This document shows, piece by piece, positions 16,084 through 24,293 of a DNA stretch of 32,611 nt (positions are counted from its first letter, which is position 1; each line of letters opens with the position of its first letter). A program made the position numbers and the translations under genes. Below the pieces are notes generated by a model. The model was not told the DNA's origin. It saw only the letters and a program-made list of their open reading frames with translations, and searched no databases. This DNA is from Brevundimonas sp. AAP58 (GTDB lineage Bacteria; Pseudomonadota; Alphaproteobacteria; Caulobacterales; Caulobacteraceae), in the NCBI RefSeq assembly GCF_001295975.1, contig NZ_LJHU01000044.1:1-32611 (forward strand), written 5' to 3'.

Positions 16084-17391
16084 ATGATGACGCGAAACAG
16101 CGCACGCTATCTGACCGGCTTCGGCAGCCACTTCGCCACGGAAGCCGTCGAGGGGGCCCTGCCGGTGGGCTGCAACTCGCCGCAGAAGACGCCGATGGGC
16201 CTCTACGCCGAGCAGCTGTCGGGCACCGCCTTCACCGCGCCGAGGAGCGAGAACCGCAGGAGCTGGCTCTATCGCCTGCGGCCCAGCGCCCAGCATCCGG
16301 CCTACAGGCCCTTCGATCAGGGCCGCGTCCGATCCGGCCCCTTCACCGACGCGCCGCCTAGCCCCAATCGGATGCGCTGGGACCCGCTGCCCGTGCCTGA
16401 TCAGCCCACGGACTGGGTCGAGGGGCTGGTCACCTATGGCGGCAACGGCGACCCGGAGACCCAGGGCGGAGCGGGCATCCACCTGTATGCCGCCAACCGG
16501 TCGATGACCGATCGGGTCTTCTACTGCGCCGACGGCGAGCTGCTGATCGTACCGCAGTTGGGCGACCCCGTCTTCGTCACCGAGTTCGGACGCATCGAGG
16601 CCTCGGCCGGCCATATCGTCGTCATTCCGCGCGGCGTGCGGTTCCGGGTGGAGTGCGATGGCCCGATCCGAGGGTATGTCTGCGAGAACTATGGTGCCGC
16701 TTTCCGCCTGCCGGACCTCGGGCCGATCGGCGCGAACGGACTGGCCAATCCGCGGGATTTCGAGACGCCCGTCGCCGCCTTCGAGGACGTCTCCCGCCCG
16801 ACTGAGTGCGTGCAGAAGTTCGCCGGCCGGCTGTGGGTCACGACCTTCGACCACAGCCCGCTGGATGTGGTCGCCTGGCATGGCAACAACGCGCCCTATC
16901 GCTATGACACGGCCCGCTTCAACACCATCGGCACGGTCAGCTTCGACCATCCGGACCCGTCGATCTTCACCGTCCTGACCAGCCCGTCGGACACGCCGGG
17001 CACGGCCAACGTCGACTTCGTCATCTTCCCGCCGCGCTGGATGGTGGCCGAGGACACCTTCCGCCCGCCGTGGTTCCACCGCAACGTCATGAGCGAGTTC
17101 ATGGGCCTGGTGACCGGCGCCTATGACGCCAAGGAGGGCGGCTTTGCCCCCGGCGGCGCGTCGCTGCACAACTGCATGAGCGGCCACGGGCCGGATCAGG
17201 CCAGCTACGACAAGGCGGTGGCGGCCGAGTTGAAGCCGGTGAAGCTCGACAATACGCTCGCCTTCATGTTCGAGACGCGCTGGCCGATCCGCACCACGCA
17301 ATGGGCGCAAACCAGCCCGACCATGCAGCTGGACTACGACGACGTCTGGACCGGCTTCGCCAAGGGCGATGTCGGTCAGAGGGACGGATGA
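16084..17391 (+). CDS. hmgA: Homogentisate 1,2-dioxygenase
   Basis: HmgA is a cytoplasmic Fe(II) enzyme that opens the ring of homogentisate to give maleylacetoacetate in tyrosine and phenylalanine breakdown. The 435-residue length is normal. The start ([19 protein letters not shown]) and [22 protein letters not shown] are diagnostic. The iron ligands are visible as H332 and E338 ([10 protein letters not shown]) and H368 (MSGHGPD). ATG 16087 is an equally good start one codon later. No other tyrosine catabolic gene lies in the window. The next gene starts 37 bases downstream. Confidence 0.97.
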   Translation: MMTRNSARYLTGFGSHFATEAVEGALPVGCNSPQKTPMGLYAEQLSGTAFTAPRSENRRSWLYRLRPSAQHPAYRPFDQGRVRSGPFTDAPPSPNRMRWDPLPVPDQPTDWVEGLVTYGGNGDPETQGGAGIHLYAANRSMTDRVFYCADGELLIVPQLGDPVFVTEFGRIEASAGHIVVIPRGVRFRVECDGPIRGYVCENYGAAFRLPDLGPIGANGLANPRDFETPVAAFEDVSRPTECVQKFAGRLWVTTFDHSPLDVVAWHGNNAPYRYDTARFNTIGTVSFDHPDPSIFTVLTSPSDTPGTANVDFVIFPPRWMVAEDTFRPPWFHRNVMSEFMGLVTGAYDAKEGGFAPGGASLHNCMSGHGPDQASYDKAVAAELKPVKLDNTLAFMFETRWPIRTTQWAQTSPTMQLDYDDVWTGFAKGDVGQRDG

Positions 17392-17428
17392 CGCGCGTCT
17401 GCATGACCCAGCCCGCCGTTCCTGTGAC

Positions 17429-18232
17429 ATGAGCCTGTCCGAGATCGCCCTGCTGCTGGGGCTGAACCTGCTGCTGATCACCGTCGGGATGACGCTCCTG
17501 ACCCGGCTGGCGGTGCGGTGGGGCGATGTCAGCTTCATCGACGGCGTCTGGCCGCTGGGCATGCTGATGCTGGCGCTGGTCACCTTTCCGCGCACAGAGG
17601 GCGACCCGGTTCGCAAGGGGCTGATCCTGTGGCTGGTCGCCATCTGGGCCATCCGGCTCGGGTGGCACCTGCTGAAACGCTGGCGCGAGCACGGGGCGGA
17701 TCGGCGCTACACCGCGATTCTCGACGATCAGGCCAAGAAGGGCTGGAGTTTTCGCCGGACCGCCTTCCTGTTCGTCTTCCTGCCGCAGGGAGGCCTGGCC
17801 TGGCTCAACAGCCTGCCGGCCCAGCTCGGCCAGGTGGCCTACAGCCCGCCGATCGGCTGGATCGGCTGGATCGGAGCTGCGATCGTCGTGATCGGCATCG
17901 CCTTCGAGAGCATCGGCGACGCCCAGCTGGCGGCGTTCCGCAAGGACCCGGCGAACCGGGGCAAGGTGCTCGACACCGGCCTGTGGCGCTACACCCGGCA
18001 CCCGAACTATTTCGGCGACGCCTGCGTCTGGTGGGGGTTGTGGCTGATCGCGGCCGAGACCGGCTGGGTCGGGATCGCGTCAATCGTCGGTCCGATCTTC
18101 CTGACCTACACCCTGACGAAGTGGTCCGGCATCGGCATCACCGAGAAGGCCATCCGCAAGTCCCGGCCGGAATATGAAGACTACATTCGTCGTACGAGCG
18201 CCTTCATCCCCTGGCCGCCGAAGAAGGGCTGA
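17429..18232 (+). CDS. DUF1295 membrane protein (steroid 5-alpha-reductase-like fold)
   Basis: A 267-residue multi-pass inner-membrane protein with about six hydrophobic segments. The C-terminal half carries GLWRYTRHPNYFGDACVWWG and KSRPEYEDYIRRTSAFIPW, the signature of the DUF1295/steroid reductase and isoprenylcysteine methyltransferase superfamily, where such residues bind a nucleotide or SAM cofactor. The substrate is unknown. ATG 17429 is preferred because the membrane segment starts there, though no Shine-Dalgarno is visible; an ATG at 17369, with AAGG nearby, would add 20 polar residues and overlap hmgA. It converges on folB with only 3 bases between the stops, so no separate terminator is present. 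Confidence 0.86.
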   Translation: MSLSEIALLLGLNLLLITVGMTLLTRLAVRWGDVSFIDGVWPLGMLMLALVTFPRTEGDPVRKGLILWLVAIWAIRLGWHLLKRWREHGADRRYTAILDDQAKKGWSFRRTAFLFVFLPQGGLAWLNSLPAQLGQVAYSPPIGWIGWIGAAIVVIGIAFESIGDAQLAAFRKDPANRGKVLDTGLWRYTRHPNYFGDACVWWGLWLIAAETGWVGIASIVGPIFLTYTLTKWSGIGITEKAIRKSRPEYEDYIRRTSAFIPWPPKKG

Positions 18233-18235
18233 GGC

Positions 18236-18649
18236 TCAGCGGCGATAGGTCAGTTCGCACCCGGCGGCGGCAGCGGCCGCCAGGGCGCCGGGCTTTTCGA
18301 TCCGCACGGTGACGGCGCGAACGCGCGGATCGAGCAGGCAATCCAGCGCCAGCCGTTCGGCGAAGGTCTCGACCAGACCGACGTGGCCTTCCGACACGAT
18401 CCGCTGACAGGCCGTGGCGACGGTCTCGTAGTTGATGGTGTCGGCCAGCCCGTGGACCTCGACCGGGCCGAGGTCGAGGGTGACGTCGATCACCAGCGTC
18501 TGCAGCCGACCGTGCTCGTGGTCATAGACGCCGATGCCGGCCTGGACCTCCAGACCCCGGACGAAGACGGTCAGGCCCTCCAGGCGGGCGGCGGGCTGGG
18601 GCGCGGGCACGGCGGCGAGGGTCACGTCAGGGCTCCGGCGCTCAGTCAT
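18236..18649 (-). CDS. folB: Dihydroneopterin aldolase
   Basis: FolB converts 7,8-dihydroneopterin to 6-hydroxymethyl-dihydropterin and glycolaldehyde in folate synthesis. The 137-residue product shows VQAGIGVYDHEHGRLQTLVIDV, DTINYETVATACQRIV, LVETFAERLA and the C-terminal VRIEKPGAL with the expected lysine. The ATG at 18649 overlaps the end of the upstream SDR gene by 8 bases, supporting coupled translation. The frame stays open to 18691 but that would overlap the SDR gene further. Alanine-rich residues after the active-site lysine (AAAAAAG) are slightly unusual. Confidence 0.92.
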   Translation of the reverse strand: MTERRSPDVTLAAVPAPQPAARLEGLTVFVRGLEVQAGIGVYDHEHGRLQTLVIDVTLDLGPVEVHGLADTINYETVATACQRIVSEGHVGLVETFAERLALDCLLDPRVRAVTVRIEKPGALAAAAAAGCELTYRR

Positions 18650-19400
18650 CGGCGGGAATGTCGGGCGTCTGCCACGCCAGATGCTGGCCACCGTCGACGG
18701 CGATCATCTGTCCGGTCACCGAGCGTGCGTCAACGAGATAGAGGACGGCGGCGGCGATGTCGTCGGGCGTGGCTCCATGGCCGAGCGGCACCGAGGCGGC
18801 CTCGGCGGCGAAGTCTTCCTCGGTCTGGTGGATGGACTTCAGGGTCGGGCCGGGGCCGACGCCGTTGACGCGGATGCGGGGCGCCAGGGCCTGGGCCATC
18901 GTGCGCGTCGCCCACCACAGGCCATTCCTCGACAGGGCATAGGAGACGAAGCGGGGATCGGGCTTCAGCACTCTCTGGTCCAGCAGGTTCACCACGGCCG
19001 AGCCTTCGGGTGCCTGAGCGGCGAAGGCCTCGATCAGGACCAGCGGGGCGCGGAGATTGGTCTCCAGGTGCCGGTCCCAGGTCTCGCGCGAGAGTGAGCC
19101 GACGCGGTCGTCCTCGAACAGCGAGGCGTTGTTCACGAGAACGGAGAGGGAACCCAGCGCCTCCACGGCACCAGGGATGAGCCCGCGAACCTCGTCCTCT
19201 TTTGTCAGATCGGCACAGACGATCGTCGCCCGCCGCCCGAGCGATCGCACCTCGGCGGCCAGCGCCTCGGCGTCGTCGGGCGAGGACCTGTGGTGGATGG
19301 CGATGTCATGGCCGCGCCGGGCCAGCGCGAGGGCGATGGCGTGGCCGATCCGGCGCGAGGCGCCCGTGACGAGCGCCGCGCCTGTAACGGGTTCAGTCAA
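18642..19400 (-). CDS. SDR family oxidoreductase, probable pteridine reductase-like enzyme
   Basis: A 252-residue Rossmann-fold enzyme. The cofactor motif GASRRIGHA (with arginines that suggest NADPH, as in FolM/PTR1 pteridine reductases) is at the N-terminus and LVNNASLF marks strand 4. The catalytic tyrosine lies in SYALSRNGLWWATRTMA, so the usual YxxxK reads YxxxR (the codon is AGG). RIRVNGVGPGPTL and VTGQMIAVDGGQ complete the fold. Overlap with folB suggests a reduced-pterin role. The start is TTG 19400, overlapping by 8 bases the end of a small membrane-peptide gene; its own Shine-Dalgarno is poor, so coupling is likely. Confidence 0.85.
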   Translation of the reverse strand: MTEPVTGAALVTGASRRIGHAIALALARRGHDIAIHHRSSPDDAEALAAEVRSLGRRATIVCADLTKEDEVRGLIPGAVEALGSLSVLVNNASLFEDDRVGSLSRETWDRHLETNLRAPLVLIEAFAAQAPEGSAVVNLLDQRVLKPDPRFVSYALSRNGLWWATRTMAQALAPRIRVNGVGPGPTLKSIHQTEEDFAAEAASVPLGHGATPDDIAAAVLYLVDARSVTGQMIAVDGGQHLAWQTPDIPADD

Positions 19401-19473
19401 TCCGGCCGAACTCGAGCGCGTTGATAGCAGCCAGAACGACGACGAAACCGATGATGATGCCGAGAGCCAGCAT
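19393..19473 (-). CDS. 26-residue single-span membrane peptide
   Basis: A very short gene missed by most length cut-offs. The ATG at 19473 has an excellent AGGAG six bases upstream. The peptide runs MLALGIIIGFVVVLAAI, a complete membrane span, then NALEFGRID, a polar tail. It ends 8 bases inside the SDR gene, so the three genes (peptide, SDR, folB) overlap as one operon. Function unknown; it may be a small membrane protein in its own right or mainly a translational starter for the TTG-initiated SDR gene. Confidence 0.6.
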   Translation of the reverse strand: MLALGIIIGFVVVLAAINALEFGRID

Positions 19474-19548
19474 GGGATGCTCCTGTTCGCCGGACGCCAT
19501 AGAATGCGGCGACCCGCGCATCAAGCGTGCAACACATCCGGACGATCC
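19474..19548. promoter_or_regulatory. Divergent promoter region of the small-peptide operon and arsC
   Basis: The 75-bp gap must hold two promoters. On the minus strand, TTGATG followed by TCTATG after 15 nt is a weak promoter-like pair ahead of the 26-residue peptide gene. Nothing convincing is seen for arsC. Confidence 0.3.
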
Positions 19549-19956
19549 ATGACCGACTTCCCTGTCACCGTCTTTCACAACCCCGCCTGCGGCACGTCGA
19601 GGAACGTGCTGGCCGCCATTCGCGAGGCGGGACGGGAACCCGAGGTGGTCGAATACCTCAAGGTCGGCTGGACGGAAGCGCGCCTGCGCGACCTCCTGAC
19701 GCGGATGGGCGCGGGGCCGCGCGCCATCCTGCGCGACAAGGGCACGCCGGCGGCGGAGCTGGGTCTATTGGACGAGGGCGTGTCGGACGACGCCATCCTG
19801 GCGGCGATGATCGAGCATCCGATCCTGGTCAATCGGCCGATCGTGGAGACGCCGCTGGGCGTCGTGCTCGCGCGACCGTCCGAGCGCGTGTTCGAGGTGC
19901 TGGATGTCCGGCCTGACAACTTCACCAAGGAAGACGGCGAGGTCGTGCGGCCCTGA
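19549..19956 (+). CDS. arsC: Glutaredoxin-dependent arsenate reductase (ArsC family)
   Basis: A 135-residue cytoplasmic thioredoxin-fold protein. The active-site loop HNPACGTSRNVL holds the catalytic cysteine (residue 13); HPILVNRPIVET and LARPSERVFEVLD are the remaining family blocks, with arginines that bind the oxyanion. Members reduce arsenate to arsenite using glutathione and glutaredoxin. No arsenite pump or ArsR is nearby, so a related reductase role is possible. The ATG at 19549 gives the normal family start. The longer open frame to 19057 runs across the opposite-strand SDR gene and is rejected. Confidence 0.92.
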   Translation: MTDFPVTVFHNPACGTSRNVLAAIREAGREPEVVEYLKVGWTEARLRDLLTRMGAGPRAILRDKGTPAAELGLLDEGVSDDAILAAMIEHPILVNRPIVETPLGVVLARPSERVFEVLDVRPDNFTKEDGEVVRP

Positions 19957-19998
19957 TCCCGCTATCGCCGACGCGTGCCGGTGTGGCAGCGTGAGGCC

Positions 19999-20469
19999 AT
20001 GAACTGGCGCGTGCGAATCGAGCCCTACACCCGACCGCTGTTCTTTGCCGTGTCGCGGGCCAGCCGGGGCATGACGCTGGGCGTGCGCGCGGTGGCGGTG
20101 GACGGCGAGGGCCGCGTCATGCTGGTGCGCCACACCTATCTCGAGGGCTGGTGGCTGCCGGGTGGCGGGGTCGATCGGGGCGAGACCACCGGAGATGCGG
20201 CCGCGCGCGAATTGTTCGAGGAGACGGGGCTCAGGGCGACGCAACCCGGCCGTCTGCTGTCGGTCCATTCCAACGAACGGTTCTTTCCGGGCGATCATGT
20301 GCTGGTCTATCGCTTCGACGCCTTCGAGGTCGGCGAGATGACCCATCGCGGCGAGATCGCGGAGGCCCGGTGGTTCGACCCTGGCCAATTGCCACCCGAC
20401 GCTCATCGATCGACCCGCGCGCGATTGGGCGAAATCTTCGGTGGCGCGCCCGTCGATCCGCTCTGGTAG
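19999..20469 (+). CDS. Nudix hydrolase
   Basis: A 156-residue cytoplasmic hydrolase. The Nudix box is complete (GGGVDRGETTGDAAARELFEETGL has the G-x5-E-x7-REUxEExGU pattern), with metal-binding glutamates present. The family cleaves a nucleoside diphosphate linked to a further group; the substrate here is unknown. ATG 19999 follows GAGG by only 2 bases, while a GTG at 19975 would add 8 residues. It may be co-transcribed with arsC (42 bases upstream), and YdcZ follows after 9 bases. Confidence 0.9.
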   Translation: MNWRVRIEPYTRPLFFAVSRASRGMTLGVRAVAVDGEGRVMLVRHTYLEGWWLPGGGVDRGETTGDAAARELFEETGLRATQPGRLLSVHSNERFFPGDHVLVYRFDAFEVGEMTHRGEIAEARWFDPGQLPPDAHRSTRARLGEIFGGAPVDPLW

Positions 20470-20478
20470 GGAGAGCCC

Positions 20479-20928
20479 ATGAACCTCGGACCCTGGATCG
20501 CCATGATCGCCGTCGTCCTGGCGGGCGGGGCGACCGCCTTGCAGGCCCCGACCAATGCCAAGCTGGCCGGCGCGGTGGCGGGGCCAGTCAACGCAGCCTT
20601 CGTATCGTTCGCTGTCGGCACGGCGGCGCTGGGGATCGCGGCGGCGTTTCTGCAGGCGCGACCAGACATGGCGGCGGTCAAGGGGTTGCCGCCGTATGCC
20701 TGGATCGGGGGGCTGTACGGCGCCGTCTTCGTGGTCGCGGCGGCCTGGGCAGTGCCCCGGTTGGGCGTGGCGACGACCATCACCCTGATGGTGGCGGGCC
20801 AGTTGCTGATCAGCCTGGTCCTGGATCATTTCGGGGCTCTGGGCGTCCCGCGCGCGCCGATCAGCCTGACGCGCGTGGCGGGCGTCGCCCTGGTGATCAC
20901 CGGCGTGGTGCTCGTCCGGCGCGGATAG
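20479..20928 (+). CDS. YdcZ/DUF606 DMT-family transporter
   Basis: A 149-residue inner-membrane protein with about five hydrophobic helices, matching the short YdcZ-type drug/metabolite transporters that probably work as dimers. Typical sequence is AGGATALQAPTNAKLAGAV at the first helix and ISLTRVAGVALVITGVVLV at the last. Substrate unknown. AGGGAG lies just upstream of the ATG. It forms a likely unit with the Nudix gene. Confidence 0.85.
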   Translation: MNLGPWIAMIAVVLAGGATALQAPTNAKLAGAVAGPVNAAFVSFAVGTAALGIAAAFLQARPDMAAVKGLPPYAWIGGLYGAVFVVAAAWAVPRLGVATTITLMVAGQLLISLVLDHFGALGVPRAPISLTRVAGVALVITGVVLVRRG

Positions 20929-20995
20929 GCTTCATGCGTAACGGTTTCGGGTGGAGCGGCGAATAGCGGCTGACCGCAATCGCCCGAGCTGCCGC

Positions 20996-21454
20996 ATGAC
21001 CTTTATCGACGACGCCCCGCCGCGCCTGGATGCTCGCGCCTTCCTTCGGACCGGGATCGTCGTGATCTTCCTGTGGTTCGGCTACATGAAGTTCCTGCCC
21101 TATGAGGCCGAAGGCGTGAAAGGCATCGCCGAGAGCTACTGGCTGTTCGGCTGGATGTATCCGCTGCTGGGCGTGCAGGGCGCGTCCAACGTCATCGGCG
21201 TGCTGGAGATCGGCGCGGGCGTCCTGATTGCCTTGGGGGGACGGTTTCCCTTCGCCGGACTGGTCGGGGCGCTGATGGGCGTGGCGACGTTTCTGGTGAC
21301 GCTCAGCTTCTTTTTCACCGCGCCCGGCATCGTGGCCGAGGGCTATGCCTTCCCTGCGCTGGGTTCGACGGGTCAATTCCTGGCCAAGGACATCGGGCTT
21401 CTGGCCATCTGCCTGTTCCTGCTGTTCGACGCCCAGAAGCGCATCGCGCCCTGA
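20996..21454 (+). CDS. DUF417 family membrane protein (YkgB/RclC-like)
   Basis: A 152-residue inner-membrane protein with four predicted helices. The family signature KFLPYEAEGVKGIAES lies after the first helix, followed by NVIGVLEIGAGVLIAL and TLSFFFTAPG. In E. coli the relative RclC belongs to the reactive-chlorine response, but no RclR regulator or RclA is seen here, so that role is not assumed. ATG 20996 is chosen because the frame upstream is short and lacks the family pattern. Confidence 0.85.
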   Translation: MTFIDDAPPRLDARAFLRTGIVVIFLWFGYMKFLPYEAEGVKGIAESYWLFGWMYPLLGVQGASNVIGVLEIGAGVLIALGGRFPFAGLVGALMGVATFLVTLSFFFTAPGIVAEGYAFPALGSTGQFLAKDIGLLAICLFLLFDAQKRIAP

Positions 21455-21455
21455 C

Positions 21456-21488
21456 CTGACGCGGCGGCGCGGGGGTGCTATCCCCCGC
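21456..21488 (+). promoter_or_regulatory. Probable ubiA promoter overlapped by a hairpin
   Basis: CTGACGC (21456-21462), 14 nt, then GCTATCCC (21477-21484) resembles the sigma-73 pattern. GCGGGGG (21469-21475) and CCCCCGC (21482-21488) are perfect 7-bp inverted arms that enclose the -10 core. The hairpin ends two bases before the ubiA ATG, so the transcript may be almost leaderless. An operator or a terminator for DUF417 are alternatives. Confidence 0.4.
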
Positions 21489-21490
21489 CC

Positions 21491-22420
21491 ATGTCCGCTC
21501 CCCTTCCCGACGCTGGCCAGAACTGGGTCGACGCCCGCGCGCCCGAGGCCTGGAAGCCCTGGCTGAAGCTCGGCCGCTTCGACCGACCGGTGGGCATCTG
21601 GCTGCTGCTGCTGCCGGGGTGGCAGGGGATTGCGCTGGCGCTGGCGGCCGAAGGGCGAACCCCTGGCCCATATGAGGCATGGCTGATCCTCGGCTTCGGT
21701 ATCGGGGCCTGCCTGATGCGGGCTGCGGGCTGCGCCTTCAACGACATCGTGGATCGCGACGTCGATCGTCGTGTGGCGCGCACGGCCGGACGGCCGGTCG
21801 CGTCCGGCCAGATCAGCGTGAAACAGGCGTGGGCCTTCATCGTGGCCTGCAGCCTCATGGCCTTCCTGATCCTGCTGACGCTGGGCGGAACCGCGATCCT
21901 GCTCGGTTTCGGCTCCCTGGCGCTCGTCGCGGCCTATCCCTTCATGAAGCGGATCACCTGGTGGCCCCAGGCGTGGTTGGGCATCACCTTCAACTGGGGC
22001 GCGCTGATGGGCTTCGCCGCCGCGTCTGGCGAGCTGACGGCGACTGCCGTCCTGCTGTGGATCGGGGGCGTATTCTGGACGCTCGGCTACGATACGATCT
22101 ATGCGCTTCAGGACGTCGAGGACGACGCCCTTGTCGGTGTGAAATCGACGGCGCGCCGGCTCGGTTCGGGCGTTCGCCCGGGGGTCGCGGTCTTCTATGC
22201 TGGAGCCGTCCTGTCCGCCGGACTGGCGGGCGTGGCGGCGAGGTTGTGGCCGTTGTTCTTCATCGGCCTGGCCGCCTACGCGCTCCATCTCGCCTGGCAG
22301 GGCTGGCGGCTGCGGCCCGACGACGGCGCGCTGGCGCTCCGGTTGTTCAAGTCGAACCGGGACGCGGGCCTGATCCTGCTGGCGGCGATCGCGGCCGGTG
22401 CGCTATCGGTATCGCTCTGA
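21491..22420 (+). CDS. ubiA: 4-hydroxybenzoate polyprenyltransferase
   Basis: UbiA attaches the polyprenyl tail to 4-hydroxybenzoate in ubiquinone synthesis, in the inner membrane. The 309-residue protein has 8-9 membrane helices. Both Mg-diphosphate motifs are intact: NDIVDRDVDRRVARTAGRP (N84, D88, D92) and YDTIYALQDVEDD (D201, D208, D212). The ATG lies directly after a CCCCCGCCC stretch with no Shine-Dalgarno. A UbiB-family kinase lies 4.6 kb downstream in the same direction, but not in the same operon. Confidence 0.96.
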   Translation: MSAPLPDAGQNWVDARAPEAWKPWLKLGRFDRPVGIWLLLLPGWQGIALALAAEGRTPGPYEAWLILGFGIGACLMRAAGCAFNDIVDRDVDRRVARTAGRPVASGQISVKQAWAFIVACSLMAFLILLTLGGTAILLGFGSLALVAAYPFMKRITWWPQAWLGITFNWGALMGFAAASGELTATAVLLWIGGVFWTLGYDTIYALQDVEDDALVGVKSTARRLGSGVRPGVAVFYAGAVLSAGLAGVAARLWPLFFIGLAAYALHLAWQGWRLRPDDGALALRLFKSNRDAGLILLAAIAAGALSVSL

Positions 22421-22436
22421 CCGGAGAGACCTGACC

Positions 22437-23255
22437 ATGTTCGCCCGACCTCGCCTGCTGGCCGTTTCGCTGATTGCGCTGGCCACGCTCGCCGCCTGCA
22501 ACCGCGACCGTCCGGAGAAGGCCGCTGAGGCGACGCCTGCGCCCGGCGAAGCGGCGGTGGTGACCCCGGCCGAGGCCGCGGCCCCGATGGCCTTCGAGTC
22601 CAAGACGCCCTACGCCGAGGTCAGGCTGACGCTTCCGATCGCGCTGCGCAGCCAGCCGGACCTGCACGCCCGGCTCTATGCCGCCAACGTCCGCGACCTG
22701 CGGGCCTTCGCCGAGGGGGCCCAGGCCGACCGCACCGAGGCCGGGGGCGACGGAGGCCTGCCGCCCTACGACAAGACCATCGAGTTCACGCCCGGCGCCG
22801 AGACCGCCAAGCTGTTCAGCCTGATGCGGACGGTGTCGGAGTTCACGGGCGGTGCCCATCCCAATGCCCGGTTCGGCGCGGTCCTTTGGGACAAGGCGCT
22901 GAACCGCGAGATCGCGGCCGCGGACCTGTTCATCAAGCCCGCCGACATGACGGCGCTGGACCAGGCCCTTTGCGCCGCCATCAACGCCGAGAAGCGACGT
23001 CGCGACCCGGCCGCCCAGACCGTCAGTCTCTCTGGCGGCAGCGACTGGAAATGTCCGACGGCTCTGGAGACGCCCTTTGTGCTGGCCGCCTCGACCGAGC
23101 CCGGCAAGGCTGGCGGTCTGACGTTCCTCGTCGCCCCCTACATCGTCGGCCCCTATGCCGAGGGAAGCTACGAGGTCAGCGTGCCCCTGGCGGCGTTCCG
23201 CGCCCTGATCGCCCCAGCCTATGCCGGCGAGTTTGGCGGCGGGATCAAGGTCTGA
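22437..23255 (+). CDS. DUF3298/RsiV-like lipoprotein
   Basis: A 272-residue exported lipoprotein. The lipobox ATLAAC places the lipidated cysteine at residue 21, with an alanine/proline/glutamate-rich linker after it. The rest resembles the DUF4163/DUF3298 pair known from PdaC and RsiV: TPYAEVRLTLP, then SEFTGGAHPNARFGAVLWD and SYEVSVPLAAFRALIAPAY. In RsiV this fold binds lysozyme; no such partner is evident here. It starts 16 bases after ubiA and is probably co-transcribed. Confidence 0.83.
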   Translation: MFARPRLLAVSLIALATLAACNRDRPEKAAEATPAPGEAAVVTPAEAAAPMAFESKTPYAEVRLTLPIALRSQPDLHARLYAANVRDLRAFAEGAQADRTEAGGDGGLPPYDKTIEFTPGAETAKLFSLMRTVSEFTGGAHPNARFGAVLWDKALNREIAAADLFIKPADMTALDQALCAAINAEKRRRDPAAQTVSLSGGSDWKCPTALETPFVLAASTEPGKAGGLTFLVAPYIVGPYAEGSYEVSVPLAAFRALIAPAYAGEFGGGIKV

Positions 23256-23320
23256 ACGGCTCCGCTTGACTCAGGGGGCAAGCTGCCTGCCTCCTTGTCA
23301 TCCAGTGGGATTGGGGGGTG

Positions 23321-24283
23321 ATGATGCGTCATCTTGTGTTTGGTCTGGCGGCCTTTTTCCTCTCGGCGGTTGTCGCGTCGGAATGTCTGGCGCAGATTCC
23401 TTCGGGTCCGGACGATCCTCGGCAGCGAACGGTTCAGATCTACGGTCCGGGGCAACTCGGCACCGCTGCTGGGTCCGCCACTCGCCTGGACCGCCTTCGG
23501 CGTGAGCTGGACCGTGGGCGGCCGAGCAACGTCGTTCGTGATCCCCTCCCGGTCGACCCCGTGGACATCCGGCGTGGCGCGCAAACCGCGATGAACCGGG
23601 CCAGAACCGGGTGCCAGGTCAACGACGCCGCAGTGCTCGGATACTCGCTCGACAACGATTTCGTCTATGAGGCCGCCTGCGAAAACGGACAGGGCTACCT
23701 CGTGGTCGCCAGCATGCGTCCCACGGTCGTGGAATGCGGAACCGCTCTCGATGGCGCGGATAGTCCGGAGCGAGACGTGGACGCTATTGTGATCAGCCAG
23801 TGCGTCCTGCCCGCCAACCAGCCGGCGCTCGAACGGGTATCGGCCTTTGCTCGGCAAGCCGGCGTTCCCTGTCAGGTCGACCAGGTCGCTCAGGTTGGTG
23901 CAGCCGACTCCGGAACGCTGTACGAGGTCGGCTGCGCTGACGGAGCTGGATACTGGCTGAGGCAAGAGCAGGGGGCCTGGCAGCGTATCTCCTGTCTGAA
24001 AGTCGCCGGACTGGACGGCGCCTGCACCTTCACGACGCCGTCAGAGAGCTATCGGTCCCTGTCCGCGCGGTTTGCCGACACCGCCGCTTCCGGATGCGAG
24101 GTCGTCAATGCCGCCTATGTCGGATCGGCCAGCGCGCTGGACTATGTCGAGGTTCAGTGCGGTACGGGAACCGGGTTCATGGTCGAAATCGATCGCGAGG
24201 AGCGGGTGAGCAACGCCTGGAGTTGCGCCGTCGCCCAGCGGGTCGCCGGCGGCTGTCGACTGACGGGTGCATCACAGAGCTGA
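23321..24283 (+). CDS. Secreted protein with three four-cysteine repeats
   Basis: A 320-residue exported protein I do not recognise. A signal peptide covers about residues 1-25 (ending ECLAQ). A basic linker follows, and then three repeats of about 75 residues. Each holds four cysteines: C98/120/139/161, C184/205/225/235 and C259/280/302/312. The shared pattern is C-[QE]-V, then VG, YE[VA] or YVEV, C, a G-x-G-[YF] turn, C and C. Twelve paired cysteines suggest a disulphide-stabilised periplasmic or secreted protein. The reading frame offers GTG 23318 and ATGs at 23321 and 23324. It converges on the alpha/beta hydrolase gene with a 10-base gap. Confidence 0.75.
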   Translation: MMRHLVFGLAAFFLSAVVASECLAQIPSGPDDPRQRTVQIYGPGQLGTAAGSATRLDRLRRELDRGRPSNVVRDPLPVDPVDIRRGAQTAMNRARTGCQVNDAAVLGYSLDNDFVYEAACENGQGYLVVASMRPTVVECGTALDGADSPERDVDAIVISQCVLPANQPALERVSAFARQAGVPCQVDQVAQVGAADSGTLYEVGCADGAGYWLRQEQGAWQRISCLKVAGLDGACTFTTPSESYRSLSARFADTAASGCEVVNAAYVGSASALDYVEVQCGTGTGFMVEIDREERVSNAWSCAVAQRVAGGCRLTGASQS

Positions 24284-24293
24284 AGAACCACGC

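Noticed and set aside
15754..17652. Minus-strand open frame of 632 codons across the TonB receptor end, hmgA and DUF1295
   Set aside because: It crosses three well-supported plus-strand genes and shows no recognisable domain.
19057..19548. Upstream extension of the arsC frame
   Set aside because: It is low-complexity, serine/arginine-rich, and antisense to the SDR gene.
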